DNA of 5,489 bases from Candidatus Bandiella numerosa (GTDB lineage: Bacteria > Pseudomonadota > Alphaproteobacteria > Rickettsiales > Midichloriaceae): assembly GCF_021811875.1 (NCBI RefSeq), contig NZ_JAJBJD010000064.1:1-5489 (forward strand). The letters run 5' to 3'. The notes beneath the pieces are model-generated. The model was not told the origin of the DNA, did not search any database, and saw nothing but the letters and a program-made list of their open reading frames with translations. Shown in pieces: positions 1 through 5,399 of this stretch. The position numbers were made by a program, and so were the translations under genes. The stretch's first letter is position 1; every line of letters begins with the position of its first letter.

Positions 1-36
1 CATTGGATATCTATGTCTGTTTGGTGTGCCCTTCAT
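1..36 (-). CDS. 5' end of a probable IS6-family transposase gene (partial)
   Basis: An ATG at 36-34 on the minus strand opens a frame of 12 codons that reaches the window edge without a stop; an in-frame TAA lies just upstream at 51-49. The peptide reads MKGTPNRHRYPM. A short basic start followed by a (R/H)-F/Y-P motif is what I remember from the N-terminus of IS6-family DDE transposases, where the motif precedes a helix-turn-helix region. The identification is supported by a GGCACAGT-type end at 126, about 90 bp upstream, a spacing typical of IS6 elements. There is no convincing Shine-Dalgarno sequence. Twelve residues are too few for certainty: the open frame is seen, the family is inferred. 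Confidence 0.42.
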   Translation of the reverse strand, partial: MKGTPNRHRYPM

Positions 37-126
37 CTTTTTTGATATTTATTTTTTTAAATCCTACAATTTTATAATCTTTTATTCAATATCAGAATTT
101 TATTCTATTTTTAACTTGACTGTGCC
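1..126 (-). mobile_element. Terminal part of a putative insertion sequence (IS6-like), cut by the window edge
   Basis: Read on the minus strand from 126, the sequence begins GGCACAGTCAAGTTAA. It resembles IS6-family terminal inverted repeats, which commonly start GGNNCTGTTGCAAA, in the leading GGCAC and the GT at positions 7-8. The open frame at 36-1 points away from this end, as a transposase would. The other end, its matching inverted repeat and the second copy of the target duplication lie outside the window. If 126 is the true end and duplication is 8 bp as usual for IS6, the target copy here would be 127-134 (ttagtaaa). Confidence 0.4.
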
Positions 127-206
127 TTAGTAAATTATAATTTTTGGTTTGTCAATTTCGGAATTTATTATAAATGATATATTTATCAAATTTCTCATTT
201 GGTATA

Positions 207-1199
207 TTAGCTATTTTTATTGATTTTATAGCAAACTTCTTTGGCTTTTTCTACTATATCGGCTACAGATGGAAGAGCTAATTTTTCCAAATTTTGCGCA
301 TATGGTAAGGGTACATCTTTGGCAGTTACTCTCATCACTGGAGCATCAAGATAATCAAAAGCCCTTTCAGAGATTTGCGCAGATATCTCTGAACCTATAC
401 CTGAGAAATGCCACCCCTCTTCAACGGTAATAATACGATTAGTTTTTTTGACAGAATTTATAATAGTTTCAATATCTAAAGGGCGTATTGTTCTCAAATC
501 AATTACTTCTGCATCAATATTATATTTTTTCAATTCATCTGCCGCTTGTAATGCGAACTTTACCTGTATAGAAAAGGTAACAATTGTCACGTCCTTTCCC
601 TGTTTTACAATTTTTGCTTTCCCAATTTCATCCACAAATTCTTCTTCTGATATATCGTCAAAATCACCATATAAAATTTCATTTTCAAGAAATATCACAG
701 GATTTGGGTCTCTTATGGCTGCTTTTAGTAATCCTTTATGATCTGATGCTGAATAAGGAGCAATTACTTTTAAACCTGGAACATGTGCATACCAACTTGC
801 GTAACATTGTGAATGCTGTGCTCCCACCCTTGCGGCGGCACCGTTTGGCCCTCTAAAGACAATTGGGCAGGATATTAATCCACCGGACATGTAGTGAGTT
901 TTGGCTGCAGAATTGATTATTTGGTCAATCGCTTGCATAGCAAAATTAAAAGTCATAAACTCTATAATTGGTTTTAAACCAGAAAATGCAGCTCCTACTC
1001 CAATACCAGCGAATCCATGTTCAGTGATAGGTGTATCAATCACTCTTTTTGCACCAAACTCTTCTAAAAGCCCTTGAGTAACTTTATATGCACCTTGATA
1101 TTCCGCAACCTCTTCTCCCATTATAAAAACATTCTGATCAAGCCTCATTTCTTCGGCCATTGCGTCTCTAAGTGCCTCTCTGATAGTAATTTTTTTCAT
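207..1199 (-). CDS. pdhB: Pyruvate dehydrogenase E1 component, beta subunit
   Basis: This 330-residue protein is the beta subunit of the thiamine-diphosphate-dependent E1 enzyme, which with PdhA decarboxylates pyruvate and acetylates the lipoyl group of E2. The N-terminal half is the pyrimidine-binding domain: [13 protein letters not shown] at 28-40, [13 protein letters not shown] at 55-67 with Glu60 at the position of the glutamate that activates the cofactor aminopyrimidine, [13 protein letters not shown] at 80-92, and GAQHSQ at 126-131 with the conserved active-site-region His129. The C-terminal transketolase domain includes FSIQVKFAL (209-217), DLRTIRPLD (234-242) and VEEGW (259-263). There is no N-terminal lipoyl domain, unlike rhizobial PdhB; length and layout match Rickettsia. 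The ATG at 1199 has an AGAGAT ribosome site overlapping the preceding stop codon, and the gene starts 5 bp after the flavodoxin-like gene, implying translational coupling. No clear terminator follows. Confidence 0.97.
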   Translation of the reverse strand: MKKITIREALRDAMAEEMRLDQNVFIMGEEVAEYQGAYKVTQGLLEEFGAKRVIDTPITEHGFAGIGVGAAFSGLKPIIEFMTFNFAMQAIDQIINSAAKTHYMSGGLISCPIVFRGPNGAAARVGAQHSQCYASWYAHVPGLKVIAPYSASDHKGLLKAAIRDPNPVIFLENEILYGDFDDISEEEFVDEIGKAKIVKQGKDVTIVTFSIQVKFALQAADELKKYNIDAEVIDLRTIRPLDIETIINSVKKTNRIITVEEGWHFSGIGSEISAQISERAFDYLDAPVMRVTAKDVPLPYAQNLEKLALPSVADIVEKAKEVCYKINKNS

Positions 1200-1204
1200 A
1201 ATCT

Positions 1205-1762
1205 CTATTGAAATTTTTTTGTTATCTTGGCTATTCTAGCTCCAAAATATTCTGCAGTTTTTATATCACTAATATTTATTTCTAGCTCTTTATCTTTACT
1301 CGGAGATTCAGTCATTAACCCCATCCAACTACCAAGTCTATTTAATTTTATATCGAAATTTTTTAGCGTTTCATTACTTTTTAAGTCTACTCCAATCCAC
1401 ATCATACCATGTTGTTGTGCAAAAATAAATATGGACATCAAAGCTCCTAGTTTATCACCACTTAAAGCAGATGAATGGGTAAATCCTGCAGCTATTTTGT
1501 TATTCCACCCTTTATTATCCCAAATATCAACGGTCGAATCCATAAGTTTTTTTATATTGGTTGAAACATTTCCAAAATATGTTGGCGTACCAAATATTAT
1601 TGAATCAACCTCATCTAATAACTGTAAATTTTCACAAATAAATTTTGCCTCGTAGGTTTTTGATTCAACATTTTCAGATTGAATGCCTATGTGTATATAT
1701 TTTGATAGCGTTTTCGTAAAACAATTCTCGTGATCGTATATTGTTGCTATTCTTTTTTTCAT
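1205..1762 (-). CDS. Flavodoxin-fold protein of the WrbA / NADPH-dependent FMN reductase type
   Basis: A 185-residue cytosolic protein of flavodoxin fold, probably an FMN-binding oxidoreductase. The first strand is RIATIYD (4-10). The strand-loop [11 protein letters not shown] at 55-65 is the typical WrbA/flavodoxin loop that packs on the flavin ring. [16 protein letters not shown] (93-108) matches the third FMN-contacting segment, equivalent to the FTSTGTQHGG region of WrbA, and SWMGLM (145-150) is close to the usual position of a later conserved segment. The phosphate-binding loop after strand 1 (DHENCFTKT, 10-18) departs from the usual S/T-x-x-G-x-T form, so FMN binding is likely but not proven. 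No signal peptide or membrane segment is seen. It lies between pdhA (21 bp upstream) and pdhB (5 bp downstream), with a good GAGAGGAAA ribosome site about 10 nt before its ATG, so it is expressed with the E1 genes. The substrate cannot be told; a quinone, free flavin or an electron carrier are all possible. Confidence 0.82.
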   Translation of the reverse strand: MKKRIATIYDHENCFTKTLSKYIHIGIQSENVESKTYEAKFICENLQLLDEVDSIIFGTPTYFGNVSTNIKKLMDSTVDIWDNKGWNNKIAAGFTHSSALSGDKLGALMSIFIFAQQHGMMWIGVDLKSNETLKNFDIKLNRLGSWMGLMTESPSKDKELEINISDIKTAEYFGARIAKITKKFQ

Positions 1763-1783
1763 CTAAATAAGTTTCCTCTCGTT

Positions 1784-2761
1784 CTATTTGTATACATCTA
1801 AATATAATTCATTCGTACTTGGCTCTTGACTATTTTGTGCATAATCTGCACTTTCTTTTACTATTTCCTTTACGTCCTTTTCTACTATTTTAAAATCTTC
1901 CTCAGCATTTTTGTTGATTTTTAATATATGTTCTTTTAAGGAAATTATAGGGTCGTGATGTTTTTTATAGTCCTCAACTTCATCTTTAGTTCTATATTTA
2001 GCTGGATCAGACATAGAATGACCTCTATATCTGTAGGTTTTTAATTCTAATAAAAATGGAACTTGGGTTTTCCTAATGAAATCTGAAGCTTCTTTCACTG
2101 CCTCATAAACTTCAAAAAAATCCATTCCATTGACCTGCTTCCCCTCTATCCCAAAAGATTCACCTCTTTTATATAAGTCTTTTATACTTGAAGCTCTTTC
2201 AACTGAAGTGCCCATTCCATATTCGTTATTTTCAATAATGTATAGCACCGGTAATCCCCAAAGCTTTGCCATATTAAATGACTCATATATCTGTCCTTGA
2301 TGGCATGCTCCATCACCATAAATTGTTACAGAAATGCAATTATTTTCTTTATATTTATGTGCAAAGCCCAACCCTGTGCCAATGGATACTTGAGCTCCAA
2401 CAATTCCATGTCCACCATAAAATCCTTTTTCTAGATCAAACATGTGCATCGAGCCACCCTTACCCTTTGAGCAACCAGTGGCTTTTCCCAATAATTCCGC
2501 CATGATGCTCTTAGGACATGCCCCTTTAGCTAACATTAATCCATGATCTCTATAGCTTGTAATAATGGTATCGTCTGAATTTATGGCCTTTATTATACCT
2601 ACGGCTACAGCTTCTTGCCCGATATATAAATGGCAAAATCCTCCTATTAATCCCATTCCATACAGTTGACCTGCCTTTTCTTCAAAGCGACGCAACAATA
2701 ACATTTCTTTATAAATAGAAATTAAATCTTGCTTTGTGAAACATGTATTTTTATTGCTCAT
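1784..2761 (-). CDS. pdhA: Pyruvate dehydrogenase E1 component, alpha subunit
   Basis: This 325-residue protein binds the diphosphate end of thiamine diphosphate and pairs with PdhB in the E1 heterotetramer. Visible landmarks: the family start LLLRRFEEKAGQLYGMG (21-37), GGFCHLYIGQEAV (40-52), TSYRDHG (68-74), GCSKGKGGSMHMFD (96-109), FYGGHGIVGAQ (114-124), the cofactor motif GDG (149-151) closed by NN (178-179), YGMGTSVERAS (181-191), and the flexible active-site loop YRYRGHSMSDPAKYR (243-257), which in mammals carries regulatory phosphoserines. The usual GDGAxNQGQ reads GDGACHQGQ here (His154 for Asn). Length agrees with Rickettsia PdhA. The start at 2761 is the only plausible one, because stops close the frame upstream, yet there is no proper Shine-Dalgarno, only GGA directly before ATG. 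It is the first gene of the three-gene operon. Confidence 0.97.
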   Translation of the reverse strand: MSNKNTCFTKQDLISIYKEMLLLRRFEEKAGQLYGMGLIGGFCHLYIGQEAVAVGIIKAINSDDTIITSYRDHGLMLAKGACPKSIMAELLGKATGCSKGKGGSMHMFDLEKGFYGGHGIVGAQVSIGTGLGFAHKYKENNCISVTIYGDGACHQGQIYESFNMAKLWGLPVLYIIENNEYGMGTSVERASSIKDLYKRGESFGIEGKQVNGMDFFEVYEAVKEASDFIRKTQVPFLLELKTYRYRGHSMSDPAKYRTKDEVEDYKKHHDPIISLKEHILKINKNAEEDFKIVEKDVKEIVKESADYAQNSQEPSTNELYLDVYK

Positions 2762-2781
2762 TCCAAAATAAAAACTACTAT

Positions 2782-2867
2782 TTTTTAGATAATAGCACGA
2801 ATACTATATTAAATTACAATAAAAACAACATTTCAGTATGATTTTTGACTAAGACATTATCTAAAAA
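2782..2867. repeat. 12-bp perfect inverted repeat in the lysS-pdhA spacer
   Basis: The arms tttttagataat (2782-2793) and attatctaaaaa (2856-2867) are exact reverse complements separated by 62 bp. One arm overlaps the candidate -10 element of the pdh operon, so the pair could be spaced operator half-sites or the base of an RNA stem. In DNA this AT-rich a chance origin is quite possible. Confidence 0.5.
2789..2819 (-). promoter_or_regulatory. Candidate promoter of the pdhA operon
   Basis: On the minus strand TATTAT (2794-2789) is preceded by TGC, giving an extended -10 element (TGnTATTAT), 27 bp before the pdhA ATG. The best -35 is TTGTAA (2819-2814) at a long 19-bp spacing, acceptable because extended -10 promoters depend little on -35. 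The prediction rests on pattern only. Confidence 0.45.
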
Positions 2868-2928
2868 TAGGTAATTTAAATAATTATTAGCTCTGAATAA
2901 TCCCTCAGATATTTTAAAAATACAGGGC

Positions 2929-4500
2929 CTACTGTATATTTTTAGGATTAGTATTGATTTTGTCTGCAATCAATTTTTTCACCTCATTCAATCCATATAA
3001 TTTAATAAAAGTTCCAATTCTCGGCCCTTCTTTTGTCCCTAAAAGGATCTCATAAAGTAATTGAAACCACTGTTTTAAGGGGATATCATGCTCTTTACTT
3101 ATTTGATACACTGCATTTTGAATTTCTTCTGCATCATCTTTTACTGTTTTTAGAGCTTCAAATAAATATTTTAATAACTTTACTTCTGCTTCATTAGGTG
3201 TTTTATACTCCTTTTTCGGCTTTACAAAATCTTGGAAATAATTGATTGCGTAAGCGATCATTGAATTAATATAAGCATGAGTGCTATCATCAATGTCTTC
3301 GTTTAGATTTTTGATATAGCCCCATATAACATCCTTATTATCTGTATTACAGGCATTTACAAGATTCAATAATAATGAAAAGTTTATTTTACCAAGGTTA
3401 ATATTTGGAACATCGTCGTTATGTATATAAAATATAGGATTTGATAATCTTTTATTTATATCAGTTTCTTGGTTGAATTTTTCAAGATATAATAAATATT
3501 CATCAAAAGTTTTAGGTATAATATCATAGTATAGCTTTTTTGCTTTTTTAGGTGATTGGTACATAAAAAGCTTTAAACTTTCTTGATTTCCATATTTTAG
3601 CCAATCATATATTGATAATCCATTACCTTTAGATTTAGAAATTTTTTGACTATTTTCATCAAGAAACAGTTCATACGACATTTGATGAGGAGGGTTTTTA
3701 CCTAATACTGTGCAAATTTTATCATAAATTTCTGCATTTGCTTGAATGTCCTTTCCATAAATTTCATAATCAACATCAAGCGCAACCCATCTCATTGCGA
3801 AATCTGGTTTCCATTGTAATTTGCATTTACCATTTAAAATACTTACCTTTACAGTTTTATTATCTTCATCGATATAAGTTACAGTGCGCAATTGAATATC
3901 TCTGTCTATGATTTTGACTTGCAATACCTTCCCTGTTTTTTGACAGATAGGCAAAAAAGGGCTGTATGTTTCTTGTCTATCTTTACCAAGTGTGGGAAGC
4001 ATGATGTTCATTATGTCATCATATTTCTCTAAAACTTTTATTAAGTAATCATTGAATTTACCAGATTTATAGCATTTTGTAGCGCTAATGAATTCATATT
4101 CAAAATTAAAATTATCCAAAAATTCTACCAATTTTGAATTCATATAATCACCATAGCTTTCACATTTTTCAAATGGATCTGGTATGTTTGTTAAGGGCAA
4201 TCCTATATACTGAGTATATCTTTCTTTATTAGGAATATTATCAGGTACCTTTCTAAGGGCATCCATATCATCCGAAACGCAGAATAATTTAATTGGAATA
4301 TCAGACAAATATCTAAAGGCTTTTCTTACCATATTAGTTCTGACTACTTCTCCAAAAGTGCCAATATGCGGTAAGCCGGAAGGACCATATCCTGTTTCAA
4401 ATAAAACATAACCCTTTTTAGGTGTAGAATTATTAATTTTGTTTAGTATCAACTTAGCTTCTTGAAAAGCCCAAGAGTTAACATTGTTATGATCCAGCAT
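2929..4500 (-). CDS. lysS: Class I lysyl-tRNA synthetase
   Basis: A 523-residue cytosolic enzyme that activates lysine with ATP and charges tRNA-Lys. It belongs to the class I (archaeal, LysK-like) type found in alphaproteobacteria and spirochaetes, not the class II LysRS of most bacteria. The Rossmann core shows YVLFETGYGPSGLPHIGTFG (31-50), where PHIG at 44-47 is the HIGH signature, then CVSDDMD (74-80), LRKVPDNIP (82-90), SPFLPIC (180-186), KLQWKPDFAMRW (227-238), and QKISKSKGNG (285-294) with KISKS as the second ATP signature. The all-helical C-terminal anticodon-binding part includes FSLLLNLVNA and FQDFVKPKKEY. Length and motif order are complete, so the enzyme should be functional. The ATG at 4500 gives a short N-terminal extension before the conserved W-x-x-E-A segment, as in relatives; its ribosome site is weak, the closest AGGA being over 20 nt upstream. 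It has its own promoter-like sequence and is separated by 167 bp from pdhA, so it need not share the operon. lysK is an alternative symbol. Confidence 0.97.
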   Translation of the reverse strand: MLDHNNVNSWAFQEAKLILNKINNSTPKKGYVLFETGYGPSGLPHIGTFGEVVRTNMVRKAFRYLSDIPIKLFCVSDDMDALRKVPDNIPNKERYTQYIGLPLTNIPDPFEKCESYGDYMNSKLVEFLDNFNFEYEFISATKCYKSGKFNDYLIKVLEKYDDIMNIMLPTLGKDRQETYSPFLPICQKTGKVLQVKIIDRDIQLRTVTYIDEDNKTVKVSILNGKCKLQWKPDFAMRWVALDVDYEIYGKDIQANAEIYDKICTVLGKNPPHQMSYELFLDENSQKISKSKGNGLSIYDWLKYGNQESLKLFMYQSPKKAKKLYYDIIPKTFDEYLLYLEKFNQETDINKRLSNPIFYIHNDDVPNINLGKINFSLLLNLVNACNTDNKDVIWGYIKNLNEDIDDSTHAYINSMIAYAINYFQDFVKPKKEYKTPNEAEVKLLKYLFEALKTVKDDAEEIQNAVYQISKEHDIPLKQWFQLLYEILLGTKEGPRIGTFIKLYGLNEVKKLIADKINTNPKNIQ

Positions 4501-4529
4501 TATATGGTTCTATATTAAATTTGTTTCCT

Positions 4530-4557
4530 ATATTATATCAAAGAAAATGAAACGCAA
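4530..4557 (-). promoter_or_regulatory. Candidate promoter of the lysyl-tRNA synthetase gene
   Basis: The minus strand has a consensus -10 TATAAT at 4537-4532, overlapped by TAATAT at 4535-4530. TTGCGT (4557-4552) is a possible -35, 14 bp from the first or 16 bp from the second. This would give a leader of about 25 nt before the ATG at 4500. The -10 is good, the -35 uncertain. Confidence 0.45.
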
Positions 4558-4624
4558 GTACATCTCCAAAACTGTAGAGCAAGATATGCATAAATTGATT
4601 AACGAAGTTAAACGCACTTTGTAC

Positions 4625-4653
4625 TGGACATAAAATTAAGTTATTGTTATAAA
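4625..4653 (+). promoter_or_regulatory. Promoter of the tRNA gene
   Basis: TGGACA (4625-4630), a 17-bp spacer and TATAAA (4648-4653) preceded by TGT form a sigma70-type promoter with an extended -10. Transcription would start near 4660, a few bases before the mature tRNA 5' end at 4668. Orientation and spacing fit well. Confidence 0.7.
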
Positions 4654-4667
4654 TTGTTTTGGTCTGG

Positions 4668-4744
4668 GGGACTTTAGCTCAGTTGGTTAGAGCACGCCGC
4701 TCATAACGGTGTGGTCGTAGGTTCAAGTCCTACAAGTCCCACCA
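4668..4744 (+). tRNA. tRNA with anticodon CAT, probably tRNA-Ile (lysidine type), possibly elongator tRNA-Met
   Basis: A complete 77-nt cloverleaf. The acceptor stem GGGACTT (4668-4674) pairs perfectly with AAGTCCC (4734-4740); discriminator A at 4741 and an encoded CCA at 4742-4744. D arm GCTC/GAGC (4677-4680, 4690-4693), anticodon stem CGCCG/CGGTG (4695-4699, 4707-4711, one G-T pair), loop CTCATAA with CAT at 4702-4704, variable loop TGGTC, T arm GTAGG/CCTAC around TTCAAGT. The G1-C72 pair and lack of three G-C pairs next to the anticodon loop exclude initiator tRNA-fMet. The variable loop and T-loop (TGGTC, TTCAAGT) match the E. coli AUA-reading tRNA-Ile, whose wobble C is converted to lysidine by TilS, and resemble elongator tRNA-Met less, so I favour Ile. 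It has its own promoter and is divergent from lysS. Confidence 0.96.
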
Positions 4745-4869
4745 TTTATAGGAAAAAGTAAAATTTATTCAGAAGAATTGATATTTGGAAAAGTGGCCAG
4801 ATTAGATTGCAGAATAATTTTAGAGATATGTTACTACGCTTTTGGGCAAGTGATTATTTTTTTATAGCT

Positions 4870-4893
4870 CTTGACAAATAACTTGACAAATAA
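4870..4893 (+). repeat. Exact 12-bp tandem duplication containing a -35 box
   Basis: The unit cttgacaaataa occurs twice head to tail (4870-4881 and 4882-4893) with no mismatch. Each copy contains TTGACA; only the second has the right distance (17 bp) from the TACAAT at 4906. The first copy could be a duplicated regulator site or a recent slippage event. Confidence 0.95.
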
Positions 4894-4911
4894 ATTAACT
4901 TCGCGTACAAT
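4883..4911 (+). promoter_or_regulatory. Strong sigma70-type promoter of the unknown gene at 4929
   Basis: A perfect -35 TTGACA (4883-4888), a 17-bp spacer and a -10 TACAAT (4906-4911, one mismatch) form the best promoter in the window. The -10 box is enclosed by a short inverted repeat, TCGC (4901-4904) and GCGA (4912-4915), which could be part of an operator. Transcription should begin near 4918, only about ten bases ahead of the first possible start codons. Confidence 0.82.
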
Positions 4912-4928
4912 GCGAGCAATTAACTAAT

Positions 4929-5372
4929 GTGTGTGAAAATAGTAAACAAAATGGCCAATGTGATCCAACTATAGATGATTCATGTGGTGCAGATCAGTCT
5001 CAAAAATCTAGCAATGGCAAAAAAGTAGGAGATGGCATGAAGAAAGCTCAGGCTACACAAGAGCACATATCAGGTTATGTAAAAAGTCTTATTGTTAGCT
5101 CTATAGCTCCATATGTTAAGGTGTCTGATATAAATCTTGGGGATCACATGCAAGTTTTTTATGCTGCATCTCAAGGTATTAACGATAAACAATTAATAGC
5201 TGCTGCAGATATGGCGTATCATGTTATCAATAAAAAACTTACAGCTGCAATAAAAACGCATATGAATTATATTGAAACTTCTTATGCAAATAAAAATTGT
5301 TACTATAAAGGAAGTGATAAAGACAAAGGTTGTCTTGGTGATTTAAAATTCAACAACCCCACGGAAGCATAA
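4929..5372 (+). CDS. Hypothetical protein, unrecognised family
   Basis: I do not recognise this 147-codon gene. It is soluble-looking, with no signal peptide or membrane segment. Residues 1-36 are polar and probably disordered, with Cys2, Cys11 and Cys19 among Asp, Gln and Ser. Residues 37-120 look mostly helical, with HISGYVKSLIVSSIAPYV and MAYHVINKKLTAAIKT as the clearest amphipathic stretches. The tail has a second cysteine pair, C124 and C135, around a Lys/Asp-rich loop. The gene follows a near-consensus promoter, so it is probably well transcribed. The start is doubtful: GTG at 4929 gives the full length but has no Shine-Dalgarno and a very short leader; ATG at 5037 (residue 37) is preceded by an excellent AGGAGA (5027-5032) and gives 111 residues. 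The frame stays open through the N-terminal part, which favours the long form. A small adaptor, a regulator or a secreted effector are all possible; nothing decides between them. Confidence 0.68.
   Translation: MCENSKQNGQCDPTIDDSCGADQSQKSSNGKKVGDGMKKAQATQEHISGYVKSLIVSSIAPYVKVSDINLGDHMQVFYAASQGINDKQLIAAADMAYHVINKKLTAAIKTHMNYIETSYANKNCYYKGSDKDKGCLGDLKFNNPTEA
5027..5032 (+). promoter_or_regulatory. Ribosome binding site for an internal start at 5037
   Basis: AGGAGA lies 4 nt before the in-frame ATG at 5037-5039. It is a far better match to the 16S rRNA tail than anything ahead of the GTG at 4929. It supports a 111-residue product, either as the main start or as a second product of the same gene. 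Confidence 0.5.
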
Positions 5373-5399
5373 ATATTAGATAGCGTATAAATAGGAAAA

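Noticed and set aside
174..187. TGATA/TATCA stem downstream of pdhB as a terminator
   Set aside because: A 5-bp A+T-only stem with no G-C pairs beyond one and no T-run is too weak to call.
448..856. Plus-strand open frames opposite pdhB
   Set aside because: They are antisense shadows of a gene with clear family motifs; their translations are low in recognisable motifs.
1227..1655. Plus-strand 142-codon frame opposite the flavodoxin-like gene
   Set aside because: The minus-strand protein has a convincing flavodoxin fold and fits the operon spacing, so the antisense frame is incidental.
2888..2928. Hairpin after lysS (TCTGA/TCAGA and CCCT/AGGG pairings) as a terminator
   Set aside because: The stems are only 4-5 bp and no T-run follows on the minus strand, so a rho-independent terminator is not supported.
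4547..4633. A 28-codon plus-strand ORF (ATG 4547 to TAA 4633) between lysS and the tRNA
   Set aside because: It has no good ribosome site, its end overlaps the -35 box of the tRNA promoter, and I recognise no family. A gene remnant is possible, but chance is enough to explain it.
4722..4744. tRNA 3' end as an attachment site of an integrated element
   Set aside because: tRNA 3' ends are common integration sites, and an unknown gene follows, but no second copy of the tRNA 3' sequence or integrase is in the window.
4668..4744. Functional link between the neighbouring tRNA and the lysyl-tRNA synthetase
   Set aside because: The anticodon is CAT, not a lysine anticodon, and the genes are on opposite strands with separate promoters; adjacency looks incidental.
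4762..4881. Open frame of about 40 codons in the tRNA-to-promoter spacer
   Set aside because: It has no start until an ATG that leaves 17 codons, and another frame is open over much of the same stretch. It looks like chance; I see nothing else supportable in 4745-4869.
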